The notes under the pieces: generated by a model | What the model was told of the DNA's origin: nothing | Database searches by the model: none | What the model saw: the letters and a program-made list of their open reading frames with translations, nothing else | Assembly (NCBI GenBank): GCA_902810745.1 | Contig: CADDYW010000017.1 | Coordinates: 1-59,846 of the forward strand | Direction of reading: 5' to 3' | Source: Chloroflexota bacterium | Lineage (GTDB): Bacteria > Chloroflexota > UBA6077 > FW602-bin22 > CADDYW01 | Length of the DNA stretch: 59,846 nt | Part shown: piece after piece, positions 25,635 through 34,617 of the stretch | Layout: every line of letters starts with the position of its first letter | How positions within the stretch are numbered: the first letter of the stretch is position 1 | Program-made: the position numbers and the translations under genes

Positions 25635-26549
25635 TCAAGGAGCACCTCCGCAGTGCGCGGCCGGGCTGGGGGCCGCGGGCCACCATCGGTCGAAGTCTGG
25701 AGGGTGATAGCACCAGCGCTGCTGATTCGGCCGTGACTGGTCGGGAGCGAGGACGAAGCGCGGGCCGGTGGCCGGTCGCGCCGCCCTGGCGGGTGTCCGC
25801 AGGTAGGTCTTTCGAGTCCCGCCACGGTGGCCCCCCCACGAAGAGAGCTTGTGGCGGTTGATCTTCTTGACCGTTGACCGGCCCGCCGGCGTCGCCTCCG
25901 GCACGGCGTAGGAGTTCGGAAGACGGAACAGGTAGCGGCGGCGGCGCGGGTCGTAGCGGGTCCGCCCCGGCTGATCTGGATACGGGTCGTGGTCAGCGAC
26001 CCCGACGTTGCGGATCACGGTGATGCCCCGCGCGCGGTAACGCCGCTGGGTCGAGGGAGCGACTCCGGTCTCTTGCGCGATGATCTTCTGACTGACCGGA
26101 TTTGTCCGACCGTGCACCGCGCGGGCGGCAAACCAGGCCTTGAGTGCGCTGCTGCGACGCCCGACGATCCCCCGGTAGGCCTCGAGCGGCACCTCGGCCG
26201 GTCGCTCCAGCCGAGCGAGGCCGAGCATCCGGGCGACCGGCGCGATCCCCCGCAGGTAGAGGCGTGCGCCGGCGCTCTGCCAGAACGGGTTGTTCTGGCG
26301 ATAGTGCAAACGTCGGTACGCGGTTGAGAGACTCAGGCCGAAAATCTGCTGCAAGCCCACCAGCGCGCTCTGGCGGTCGATCCAGCCGACCCCCCGGGCG
26401 TCGAGGTAGCGCAGCATGTGCCACGTCTCGCAATCGACTGCGAGCTTGCGGGCGCGGGCGGCAAAGTAGACGTCGCCGAAGATGCGGATCGGCCGGGGGA
26501 TCGGGTCAACAGGACCTGGCGCGTGTGCGTGAGGAGAGATCGGACTCAC
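25635..26549 (-). CDS. plasmid-like helix-turn-helix protein, possible replication or partition initiator
   Basis: A 304-residue basic protein I cannot assign to a family with certainty. The centre looks like a DNA-binding domain (NPVSQKIIAQETGVAPSTQR followed by RYRARGITVIRNVG, a helix-turn-helix), preceded by a helical region (QSALVGLQQIFGLSLSTAYR). The C-terminus is Arg/Pro-rich and disordered. GTG 26549 has no ribosome site and sits directly behind an AT-rich block (26551-26580) containing TAATATAAATAATC, so a leaderless transcript is plausible. Neighbouring recombinases suggest an integrated plasmid or phage-plasmid origin. A Rep-like role is inference. Confidence 0.6.
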   Translation of the reverse strand: MSPISPHAHAPGPVDPIPRPIRIFGDVYFAARARKLAVDCETWHMLRYLDARGVGWIDRQSALVGLQQIFGLSLSTAYRRLHYRQNNPFWQSAGARLYLRGIAPVARMLGLARLERPAEVPLEAYRGIVGRRSSALKAWFAARAVHGRTNPVSQKIIAQETGVAPSTQRRYRARGITVIRNVGVADHDPYPDQPGRTRYDPRRRRYLFRLPNSYAVPEATPAGRSTVKKINRHKLSSWGGHRGGTRKTYLRTPARAARPATGPRFVLAPDQSRPNQQRWCYHPPDFDRWWPAAPSPAAHCGGAP

Positions 26550-26630
26550 TAGATTATTTATATTATTATTTATGCTCGGAAATCAACGGTGGAGAGAAAG
26601 AGTCTTCGCACTTTCTTCCTGATTTTGCTC

Positions 26631-27164
26631 TCACCTGGGGATGCGGAGAAGACAGCGCGAGTTGATCGGACTGTAGCGTTGACGGCGCCGCTGATACTCA
26701 CGGACGTAGCCGCAGCTCAGTTCGCTGATGATCGGAGCGAGATGGCGGTCGTCGGGGAGCGCGCGATGGACAAACGCGTGAAGCCGCTGCAGCACCATCG
26801 GACGGCAGCGCCAGGGGCCCTGGCGCAGGAAGCCGATCAGCGCACACAGACAGATCTCCCCCGCGTCGCCGCGCTCCCGGCGATCATCCGAGACGGCAGT
26901 GATCAAGAAGAGCGCACGGACGCGGTGAGGGCTGAGGTCGAGGATCTCGCAGACGTCGTACAGAGTGAGGCGTACGCCGGCGCACTGGTTTCCGACCCCG
27001 GTCGGCCGGAGCTGCTCCGGCAGTACGGAGTCGTCGGCGAGTGGACCGGCGTCCGGCGCCGGCACTGCGGGAGGCGTAACGTGGTCATCGCCTGACGGGG
27101 CGTCAGGCTCGCGCTGCGGTGGCCGCGGGGGGCGACGGGCGTGTTGGGGACGAATTCCTCTCAT
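26631..27164 (-). CDS. hypothetical protein with MerR-like DNA-binding segment
   Basis: A protein of 177 residues from ATG 27164; an upstream ATG at 27260 would add 32 residues. The segment LTLYDVCEILDLSPHRVRAL resembles a MerR/excisionase-type winged helix. The N-terminal third is Pro/Arg-rich and the C-terminus is basic (REYQRRRQRYSP). It lies just upstream of the 304-residue DNA-binding gene in the same direction. AT-rich sequence precedes it and no clear ribosome site is seen. It probably regulates, or helps replicate, the element; I see no family match beyond the HTH. Confidence 0.5.
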   Translation of the reverse strand: MRGIRPQHARRPPRPPQREPDAPSGDDHVTPPAVPAPDAGPLADDSVLPEQLRPTGVGNQCAGVRLTLYDVCEILDLSPHRVRALFLITAVSDDRRERGDAGEICLCALIGFLRQGPWRCRPMVLQRLHAFVHRALPDDRHLAPIISELSCGYVREYQRRRQRYSPINSRCLLRIPR

Positions 27165-28126
27165 ATATTTGTATATAGCTCGAGAACGGGGCAGAAGGGC
27201 AAGAATTCGCGGCATTTTCAGACAAAAAACCAAGAATTTTTCCGCTGCCGCCACAAACATTGGGCGGCGACCGGCTCAGAGCGGACGAGTCCGGTCGGTA
27301 ACCCGACTCTCGTCAGAGCCGCCCGCTGCCTTCCGACCAGGTCTCTCTCGAATTACATTCGCGCGACGGAAAACGCCCGGCGCGGCCCGGCGGATGCCGG
27401 TCGTGCCTCCATGCGTGTTCCGCCCGATCTAATGCCGGGCTCTCCTTCGCCTATACCGGTCAGGACCACAGGCCGTTCGGCGGGATAGCGCGAAAACTCA
27501 GTGTCGTCAATACGATCGCACGGACGCCGCATCGGGCCCGTACGATTGGCCCGCGGATCATATCAGGAACGCCACACCGGGGAGTTTCCGGAGGGGGAGA
27601 ATGATGGGACCGAGGACGATGATGGCCCGTCTCACCCGGCGGAGCCCTATCAATGATGTGCTCCGGATCGCGCCAATCCCTCTCGAGCGTCCAGCTGGCG
27701 GAGGAGTGAGATGCAGCGGTCGGAAAGCGGGTGTCCTGTGCGGACCTTCAACGCCCGTGTCGCGCCGGACCGAGGAGAGCACCACCCGATGGTGAGCGGT
27801 TGTCTCCGATGAGCTGACGCCCTGGGATGGCAGCTCTTCCCGTCGCCCGGGCACCCTGTGCCGCTCTGCCGCGGTGGGCATTCGCCGGATGGAAGGCGCG
27901 CCAACGCCTGCGGATGGATCAAGTCCAGCTGCCGATGTTCGTCAGCGCGGCTTCATTCGGTACTCGGAGGTGGCCTGCAGCGCTCGATTGGCGGGGGACT
28001 ATGGCCAACCAAATGTCCAGCCAGGCCATCCGATGGGCCCGCGTTCATAGTCACCCAGGAACTGGTAACCCGGTCTTTCGCCACCCGGCCGAATCTGCGG
28101 GCAGGGGCTTGTCTGATTGTGCTTCG
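27165..28126. other. gap of about 960 bp without recognisable gene
   Basis: AT-rich near 27160-27240 (TATATTTGTATATAGC and a run of A before TTTTTCC), then GC-rich sequence with many short frames on both strands, none showing a known motif. The AT-rich patch is probably the promoter region of the 26631-27164 gene. Confidence 0.4.
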
Positions 28127-28151
28127 ATGAGCACATTACTATGAGCACATT
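28127..28151. repeat. 11-bp direct repeat near the candidate attachment site
   Basis: ATGAGCACATT occurs at 28127-28137 and 28141-28151, a 14-bp period. The second copy runs on as CTTATC, giving CACATTCTTA, which is repeated inside the tRNA fragment at 28233-28242. Related ATTCTT words recur at 28384, 28403 and 28468. Such iterated words next to an integrase gene fit arm-type or core binding sites. Confidence 0.45.
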
Positions 28152-28230
28152 CTTATCGAGAAATCCGCAGTTTGGAGAGGGCATTCGACCACAAAATCTG
28201 GTGTTATTCCTGGGGAAACAGAAGAAGGCG

Positions 28231-28278
28231 GCTCACATTCTTACCAAGAATGTGCTCTACCGACTGAGCTACGTGGGC
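28231..28278 (-). tRNA. 5' half of tRNA-Thr(GGT), candidate attachment site
   Basis: The minus strand reads as a tRNA from acceptor strand GCCCACG, through the D arm GCTC-AGTCGGTA-GAGC, to an anticodon arm CATTC-TTGGTAA-GAATG with anticodon GGT (Thr). The sequence then departs: no variable loop, T arm or 3' acceptor strand follows. Breaking off exactly after the anticodon stem is typical of tyrosine-recombinase crossover within a tRNA gene. It cannot make a working tRNA. The anticodon stem-loop itself is an inverted repeat suitable as an integrase core site. Confidence 0.75.
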
Positions 28279-28471
28279 ACGGGGTTTCGCATCCCAGTGT
28301 CCCTATTTTACCGCATCGGGACGCTCGCCGCAAGGATCCGGTCCGGCGCTTTCGGCTCTCTCCCCCTCCTTTCCCGCGAGACTATTCTTACCGATTGAGA
28401 CCATTCTTCGTGCGACCTTTATTCGAAGACCATTACCGGTTCTGGTCTCCGCCGTCGCCCCGAGTCCATTC

Positions 28472-29436
28472 TTAGCTCCGGCGCCGCTGGCGATCGATGA
28501 CGCTGTTGGTCTTCTGGCGCTCGACCGCCTCGGTGTTGGTGATGTGGGCGTAGTAGAGGCTCATCTGGGGCGTCTCGTGCCCGAGAATGCGCTGCAGATC
28601 CGCGACCGAGCCCCCGTGGTTCAGGAAGTCGGTGCTGAAGGTGTGGCGGAGCTTGTGGGGATGCACCTTGATCCCGAGCTTCTTGGACAGCCGGCGGAAG
28701 ATCAGCTTCACACCGTGGGCACTGAGGGGTTCGCCCATCGTCTCCTGCCCGTCGCGACTGTGGCCGCCGTGGCAGAGAAAGACGCGATCCTCCGAGAGCC
28801 CGGGCGCTTCGACCCGGCGCCGGTGGAAGTCGACGTAGGTGCGCAGGTACCGCGCGGTGCGCCGCCCGAAGCCGACCCGTCGCTCCTTGGAGCCCTTGCC
28901 CCAGACCTTGATCTCGTTGCGCTGCCAGTCGACGTCCGAGAGGGTGATCGACGTCAGCTCGGAGACCCGCAGACCGGTGTCGAGGAGCAGGCAGAAGATC
29001 GCCAGATTCCGGGCACTGGTCGCGTCGGGATGCGACCAGTGCGCGATGATCCGCTCGCGTTCCTCGGGCGTGAGGAACTTCGGCAGCGCCTTCGGGATCT
29101 TCGGGAGCAGGCCGCGCCGGGCCAGCGGGTCCGTCCGGAAAACCTGCTCCTCGGTCAGATACGCCGACCAGGCATTGAGCACCGGGATCTGGAACCGGAC
29201 ACTGGAGAGCTTGTACTGTTTGGCGACGAGGTGCGCGCGGTAGGCCGCCACGACCTCCGGACAGAGATCATCCCGGGTCCCGGCCTCCCGGAGGCGCGCA
29301 CGAAGCGCTCGAAGGACGTGAGGACCCGCCGAAACCCACTGATCGTGTGCGGGCTTCGACCGTTGCCCTCCAGGAAGGAAATGTAGTTTTCGGCCAGCAC
29401 TGACAGGGATAGCTGATCCTGGCCATTTGGATCCAC
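28472..29436 (-). pseudogene. tyrosine recombinase/integrase (XerD-like) with one frameshift
   Basis: The catalytic domain is complete: TGLRVSEL (Arg I), GKGSKER (Lys), HPHKLRHTF (His/Arg II), LGHETPQM (His III) and SLYYAHI (Tyr nucleophile). The N-terminal core-binding domain is in another frame, starting MDPNGQDQLSLSVLAENYIS and continuing FLEGNGRSPHTISGFRRVLT SFERFV. The two frames meet near 29275-29300 at a GC-rich CCTCCGGGAGGCCGGGACC tract, where a single-base change would restore a protein of about 320 residues. It is either a recent pseudogene or a sequencing error. It lies about 190 bp from the tRNA-Thr half. Confidence 0.8.
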
Positions 29437-30417
29437 CTGACAATTGTCACGTTCTTCTCCTTTCTGGTGGACTCCTGGCCGAGTGCCTCGGCGCGACCCT
29501 CCGAGATTAGAGCCGCGACACGACTGGAAAAAACCGAGGCGATCAAACGAGCTCTAGCCGCTCCATCCGCTCCGCTCCACCTGGCGGATGGTCTATCGGC
29601 TCATCGCGTCCCCTCTTTTTTCTCGATCCGTTCGCGGCCGCATCCCCCGCCGCGTCGCGGAGCGGCTCATCGCCCCTCGGGTGGGATCGTTCACCGGCCC
29701 GCCGTCCTCCATCGGTTCCTCCGGGGCGACCTCGCCACGCACGTCACCGCACGCGCGCGTCCGTTGGCACCACCCGCGGACCCTGCACGCCCAAGGTAGC
29801 GACGGTGCTGCCAGGCGTGGGTGGTCGCGTGAGGATTCGCGCCGCCGAGGACTCGGTAGGTAGCTCTGTCGCCCGCGCACGGGACAGCCTGGTTCGGGGG
29901 ACGCAGCTACAGCGGAGGCGAGACCGCCAGGCTTGAGACTGGTCATCCTGCTGGCACACGGATGAGCCATCCGCACGCATCGGGAGAGGCTGCCCGAACC
30001 GCCTGGCGCGATATAGCGGCGCGTTGACCGCCAGGACGTCGATCGAGACGGGGAATGCCCTGCTCACCTCAGAGACAGCACCACGAGGCCTCTGACAGTC
30101 GATTCGCAGCTCGACACCAGCCCGGATAAGGGGCGAATGGCGCACTATCTTTCAACCGGTCTTGGCCGCGAGCGCCGTCACTCTGGGACGGGTCGCCCCC
30201 GGCGACGTGGTCGTCCGGTCTCGCGAGATCTTTGCATCGTCGGTGGCGGCCGGGCGAGTGCTCGGGCTCGACGCCGTCACCGGAGGCGCGTGGGTTGGCC
30301 TGCTGCGCGGTCACTCTACCCTTTGCCGAACCAGGTTCGATGCCGAGCGCTGAGGCCAACCCACGAGCGTCAGGGGGGAGTGATCGGTGGGTCGGTCACT
30401 TTGACACCGCGCGGCGC
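29437..30417. other. gap of about 980 bp without recognisable gene
   Basis: Between the integrase start and the end of the LLM oxidoreductase gene. Both strands carry short GC-driven open frames. None shows a motif or family resemblance I can defend, and I find no tRNA, terminator or paired repeat. Confidence 0.4.
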
Positions 30418-31218
30418 TCACTCCGACGCACCGGTCGCGGGACCGATGTTCTGGCGATTCCGCCACTGGAGGAGCTGGGCGACCGTCCCGAGGTCGAAAG
30501 GAGAGTAGCTACGGTAGATCAGGTGCTGAGCGCCGGCCCGGACGAAGGCGTCGAGATCGGGCAGATCATCATCCTCGATCACGACGGTGCGCTCGATCGC
30601 GCCGGGGTCACGACCGACAGCCCGGCACCAGGCGTCGAGGATTCGATTCTTGTGGGCGAAGCTCGCGGCGGGTCCGAAGGCGTTCCAGAGATCCGCGTAG
30701 CGGGCGACGATCCGCAGTGTGACCCGCTCACCGCCACCCCCGATCAGGATGGGCACGTGGCCCCGCGTCGGCCGCGGCTGGTCCCGGGTCCACCGGTCGC
30801 GCATGATCTGAATGCCGCGCTCGAGGTTGGCCAGGCGTTCCGCCGCCGTCCCAAAGGGGTATCCGAACTCCTGGTAGTCACGCCGGTACCAGCCCGCGCC
30901 CAGTCCCAGGATCAGCCGTCCCCCCGTGGCCAGATCGAGGAGCGTAGCCATCTTCGAAAGCAGCGCCGGGTTGCGATAGCTCATCGAGAGGACGAGTGGG
31001 CCCACCGTGGCGTGGCGAGTTTGTCCCCCGAGGACGGCGAGGGTGGTCCACCCCTCCAGACAGGGACCGTGGGGATCCCCCGCGACCGGGAAGAAGTGAT
31101 CCCAGTCCCAGAGCGAGTCGACCCCGAGGGCATCGGCTTGCAGCCAGGCCTCACGGTACGCCGCGAAGGTCGTTTGCTCGGGCGCAAGCTGCAGGCCAAT
31201 CTTGATCCGATTGCTCAT
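30418..31218 (-). CDS. LLM-class (F420/FMN-dependent) oxidoreductase
   Basis: Luciferase-like TIM-barrel oxidoreductase of 266 residues. It begins MSNRIKIGLQLAPEQTTFAA and shows SLWDWDHFFPVAGDPHGP, MATLLDLATGGRLILGLGAG and VPILIGGGGERVTLRIVARY, all typical of F420-dependent LLM enzymes. The substrate is unknown. ATG 31218 is chosen because the family N-terminus starts there, although the frame is open for a further 158 codons upstream with unrelated sequence. The F420 preference is inferred from family resemblance, not from a residue I can prove. Confidence 0.88.
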   Translation of the reverse strand: MSNRIKIGLQLAPEQTTFAAYREAWLQADALGVDSLWDWDHFFPVAGDPHGPCLEGWTTLAVLGGQTRHATVGPLVLSMSYRNPALLSKMATLLDLATGGRLILGLGAGWYRRDYQEFGYPFGTAAERLANLERGIQIMRDRWTRDQPRPTRGHVPILIGGGGERVTLRIVARYADLWNAFGPAASFAHKNRILDAWCRAVGRDPGAIERTVVIEDDDLPDLDAFVRAGAQHLIYRSYSPFDLGTVAQLLQWRNRQNIGPATGASE

Positions 31219-31413
31219 CCCGACCGCATCGATCAGCAAGACCCTCGCCACCACGAGCCGTGACCAAGGGCCGAGGCGCAGGCACGCTTCCGCGGGATCC
31301 CAGCCCGCGGCAAGGACGGACCTGGCGGCGATGGGCACGTCGAAGGTCGTGGCCAGTTCCCGGGGCTCGTACCCGTCGCGGGGCACTTGTTCACTTACGA
31401 TGATGGCCCTCAC
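31219..31413 (-). pseudogene. possible C-terminal remnant of a MinD/ParA-like ATPase fused in frame upstream of the LLM gene
   Basis: The frame upstream of the LLM start carries VRAIIVSEQVPRDGYEPREL, ATTFDVPIAARSVLAAGWDP and AEACLRLGPWSRLVVARVLL. This resembles the end of CpaE/MinD-like ATPases (YxPREVAxxFGVPV followed by a WDP). The ATPase core is missing. A deletion may have joined the gene tail to the LLM start. Confidence 0.3.
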
Positions 31414-31823
31414 GCGACTCGGAGCACTCGCGTCGTCAGGAGACCTCAGCCAGTCTTCCCGTCCTTCTGCCGCTTTACGGACGTCAGGCGGTTCATCTCG
31501 CCTTCGGTCTGGCCATTGCTCGATTCGTCCTTGGTAGCTGCGCCGATGGCCACCTGATCGCGCCGCGTCAGTCGCGTCTTTCTTTAATAGCCTAAGATGC
31601 ACCAGTAGATCTCGGCGCAGGTACGCCACGGGGTTCCGGCGAAGGTGGATCAAATCTGCGGGATGCTGCTCCAGGACGTGGCGATACTCCACTCAAGAGC
31701 GCCGCGACGCTACAAGGTCTTGTATCGGAGAGGGCCCGTGGTGGAGATTGGACTTGATCGGTTCAGTGGACACCTGATCCTTTGGGGCGAGGAGCGCAGA
31801 CACGAACAGGCGGTCACGAACTG

Positions 31824-32075
31824 ATGGGCAAACCGATCCCCGAACCCGACGCTCCCGAGGTCCGAGCGCGGGCTGTTCAGCGCGTTCGCTCCAGTGGGCT
31901 TTCGAAAGCCCAGGTGGCACAGAGCCTGGAAACCGGTCTGGAGGCCCTCCGGCGCTGGAGCACGCAGGCCGAGGGTGACGCGGGCAGGCGCCGCGCGGTG
32001 GCCATTCTCAAGGAACAGCGCGAGATCCTCACAAAGCCGGCAGCGTTTTTCGCCGCGGGGAGCACGACGCGATGA
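31824..32075 (+). pseudogene. IS3-family OrfA (HTH) of the degenerate element
   Basis: An 83-codon frame. It begins MGKPIPEPDAPEVRARAVQR and has the helix-turn-helix SGLSKAQVAQSLETGLEALR RW. The end LKEQREILTKPAAFFA matches the leucine-zipper tail of OrfA (ILKEEREILKKAAAFF), but about a dozen residues of the zipper are missing. The stop TGA overlaps the orfB ATG at 32072. Confidence 0.7.
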
Positions 32076-32920
32076 ATGGCTACCGGTTCTTCGACGCCCA
32101 CGCGGTTGCGCTCTCCGGTCGGGTGCGCGGAATGCCGCGTCCGGGGTACTCTGCCTGACGGGGGCGAAAGGAGTCCGCCCGGAGCCGAGCGGGTGCCCAG
32201 CTGAGGAAGCGCATCAGCGCCATTACATCCGACGAGCGGGGGACCGGTGGCAGCCCACGGGTACACCGCGCGGCGCAGGCGTCTCGGGAGCGCTGCGGGG
32301 GCCGACGGGTTACCCGGCTCACGCGTCAGGCGGGGCTGCGCGGCGGTCACGGCCAGCGCCGCCGGGTGCGGACGAGAACGCCCAGCCGGCTGGCGACGCC
32401 CGCGCCGAATCGGCCGGAGCTGGTCGACATCAGCGACGGAGCTACGCGGGAAGGCTGGCTGTATCTGGCCTTCGTGCTCGATGCCTTGAGCCGGCGGGTC
32501 GTACACGGGGCCATGGCCGCCCCTCTCCGCACCGAATTGGCCCTGGACACACTCACGATGGCCATCCACCGTCGGACGCGGGTGGCAGGGCCAATTCATC
32601 ACTCCGGTCACGGCTGCCAGGACACCTCCCTGGACTTCGGGTGCCCGCTGCACGAGGCCGATCTCCGGTCCGCCAGGGGCACGGTCGGCGACTGCTTCGA
32701 CAACGCTGTGGCCGAGAGGGGGCGCCCTTGGGACCGCGTGGCGCTCACGGTAGAGCTCGCACGCGGCCAGGTCTGGCCGACGCGGGCCGCCGCGCGCCTG
32801 GCGATTCTTCCGTTCATCGCGGTCTGGTCCAACCACCCGTGCCGTCACTCCACCCCGGGCGACGCCACACCGGCTGAATACGAAGCTCTCGCCCGCGAGG
32901 TGGCCATCGCCGAACAGCGA
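32072..32920 (+). pseudogene. IS3-family OrfB (DDE transposase) remnant
   Basis: It starts MNGYRFFDAHAVALSGRVRG, as OrfB proteins do, then hits a stop within 28 codons. Later frames carry EGWLYLAFVLDALSRRVVHG, TELALDTLTMAIHRRTRVAG, IHHSGHGCQDTSLDFG, VGDCFDNAVAE and LPFIAVWSNHPCRHSTPGDA with TPAEYEAL. The rve/DDE core is recognisable, but the His-Ser-Asp-Arg motif reads HHSGHG, so the second acidic residue is lost. Inactive. Confidence 0.75.
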
Positions 32921-32946
32921 TCTGTCCAGGAGGCTGGATCAAGCCC

Positions 32947-33281
32947 CACCCGGAAATTGGGTCGCTTGGGGTGCGGGGAAAGCGGGCGTCTCAGCGGGAC
33001 ACGCCCGACGCCGATCAGCCGTGTCTCGGCCACGTGGGCTGCGCATGATCGGCCTCGGTTTGGACTCGTTCGCCTCGCGGCGAAGACGCATCTTCCGAGA
33101 CCTGGCCTGCGCCAGGCTCCCCTGCCAGGCTGCCTGGCCAGCACAGACGTCCCTGTCCGCGCGGCTCGAGGGGCGCGCTGCTCACGGCACGAGCCGGGTT
33201 GGCTCCCCCGGGACCCGCGCCGGCCAAAGCCTCACCTGTCTGGTACGAAGCGAGGGCCATCTGGCCCCGGTGGACGCACGA
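32947..33281. other. gap without recognisable gene
   Basis: A stretch of 335 bp between the IS3 end and the stop of the DUF6544 gene. No motif, RNA or repeat is seen. Confidence 0.4.
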
Positions 33282-34205
33282 TCAACCGCCTTGCGGCACG
33301 TCATAGTCGACGTCGGAGACGCGCCAGCGAATATAGGTGAAGTCGCCGGTGTCGTAGTTCCAGACGCCCGTCCCTTCCGTGGGAACCTCTACCCCACCGA
33401 ACCGCCCGTGGGCGGTGATGGGTATGGACCAGCGCTCCGGCCGACCCCGGGCATCGTTGTAGCGGGCGGTCGCCTCCTCGCGGACCACCCGGCCTTCGGC
33501 GTCGAAGAAGACGGTGAGCGAAGCGATCACGCCACCGTAGCTCATCGTTGCGATAGCAGATTCGGCATCGCGCGGCTCCCAGGTGATGTAGGGGGCCACC
33601 GCCCCAGCCGGGAACCAGATCGTCTCCCCAAGATACCGGAGCAAGGTACCCTGGTTGAGCCCACCGCCTGTCTTGTTGGCCACCGGAACGAGTGAGAGGA
33701 CCTTCATCTTGATACTGCCCTCCCCATCCCGGTAGCGGTCGCGACCGACGATGGGGATGATGCCAAACATACGCATCTCCACCGTCCAGAGGAGGCCCGG
33801 CGGGTTCGTAGTGTAGTAGGTCTGCGAGGTGTAGGGCAGCCAGGGCTGATCCTCGCCCAGACGGAAGTCTCCATCGTACTGGACTCGCACCACCCGCGGA
33901 CGCGGGCGGCCGACAGCACCCGAGGCGCGTAGCCAGCGCTGAACCGGCTCCGGCAAGCCCGTGAGCGCCCCGTCGGTCAGGATCGGGGGCTCGACCGGCC
34001 GAGCCGCGGCGATGAGGTCGGATACCTCGCCGGAGAGCTCGTGACTGAATGCTGTTCGCGCCACGGCGAGCACGGTAACCACTCCCGCCGCCAGCACGGC
34101 GATCGTGCCAGCGACGATCTGCTCGCGTCGGCCGTGGGCGCGTCTGCCTCCAGCGCCTCCGCTGGCGCCGGTGGATGTTCCTGATCGTGTTGCGAAGGTC
34201 GGCAT
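33282..34205 (-). CDS. DUF6544-family membrane-anchored protein
   Basis: A 307-residue protein of unknown function. A single N-terminal membrane helix (IVAGTIAVLAAGVVTVLAVA) follows a basic Gly-rich start. The outside domain carries LPEPVQRWLRASGAVGRPRP, then SQTYYTTNPPGLLWTVEMRM and MSYGGVIASLTVFFDAEGRV, the pattern of the DUF6544 family. It ends TYIRWRVSDVDYDVPQGG. ATG 34205 has GGGAGA 6 bp upstream. It is divergently arranged with the LLM gene at 34618, so the two may share control. Confidence 0.82.
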   Translation of the reverse strand: MPTFATRSGTSTGASGGAGGRRAHGRREQIVAGTIAVLAAGVVTVLAVARTAFSHELSGEVSDLIAAARPVEPPILTDGALTGLPEPVQRWLRASGAVGRPRPRVVRVQYDGDFRLGEDQPWLPYTSQTYYTTNPPGLLWTVEMRMFGIIPIVGRDRYRDGEGSIKMKVLSLVPVANKTGGGLNQGTLLRYLGETIWFPAGAVAPYITWEPRDAESAIATMSYGGVIASLTVFFDAEGRVVREEATARYNDARGRPERWSIPITAHGRFGGVEVPTEGTGVWNYDTGDFTYIRWRVSDVDYDVPQGG

Positions 34206-34617
34206 GGTATCTCCCGTCTCAGTGACTTTACGCTGATTTGTAGTCCGGGGGCGTTACAGCGGCCGTTGCCCGAGGTAAATAAACGGTCTACGTTGCCGTC
34301 CAGCACACCCCGGGGAAGAGCTGGCGACCCCAGCTCGGCAGGCAGGGATTTTGGTTCGCAAGGCTCCCGTCAGTGGATCCGAGTCCAGCGCTTGACGGAC
34401 CGTCGTACGTCTTGCTGACGTCTCCCTACCGAAAGAGACCGCACACGACTCGACGCAATATTGTAAACTTCTGCAAGCCTCTGCTGATTCCAGCGTAGGC
34501 CGCGGCGCGCACGCGTCATCGGTGGTGCCGGAGTACGCGGATGAGGCAGTATTGCGTTTTGCGCGGTGCGCATTGCTCCGCACTTACAAACGTCGGCGGG
34601 CGGGGAGGAAGACGAGC
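34206..34617. other. divergent intergenic region
   Basis: A stretch of 412 bp separating the DUF6544 and LLM genes, holding a ribosome site at each end. No confident promoter, operator or RNA was recognised. Confidence 0.4.

Larger units (their letters stand above)
31749..32946 (+). mobile_element. degenerate IS3-family insertion sequence
   Basis: About 1.2 kb, the usual size of the family. The left end TGGACTTGATCGGTTCAGTG (then GACA) pairs imperfectly with the reverse complement of the right end near 32923-32946 (GGCTTGATCCAGCC...TGGACA). Inside are an orfA and an overlapping, broken orfB, as in IS3 elements that use programmed -1 frameshifting. Confidence 0.7.

Noticed and set aside
24194..25861. 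555-codon open frame on the plus strand
   Set aside because: It runs antisense through the decayed recombinase and the end of the 304-residue gene, is Arg/Ser-rich, and has no family motif. It is open because of high GC.
28302..28470. additional complete tRNA beside the tRNA-Thr half
   Set aside because: The region repeats ATTCTT words but does not fold into acceptor, D, anticodon and T arms.
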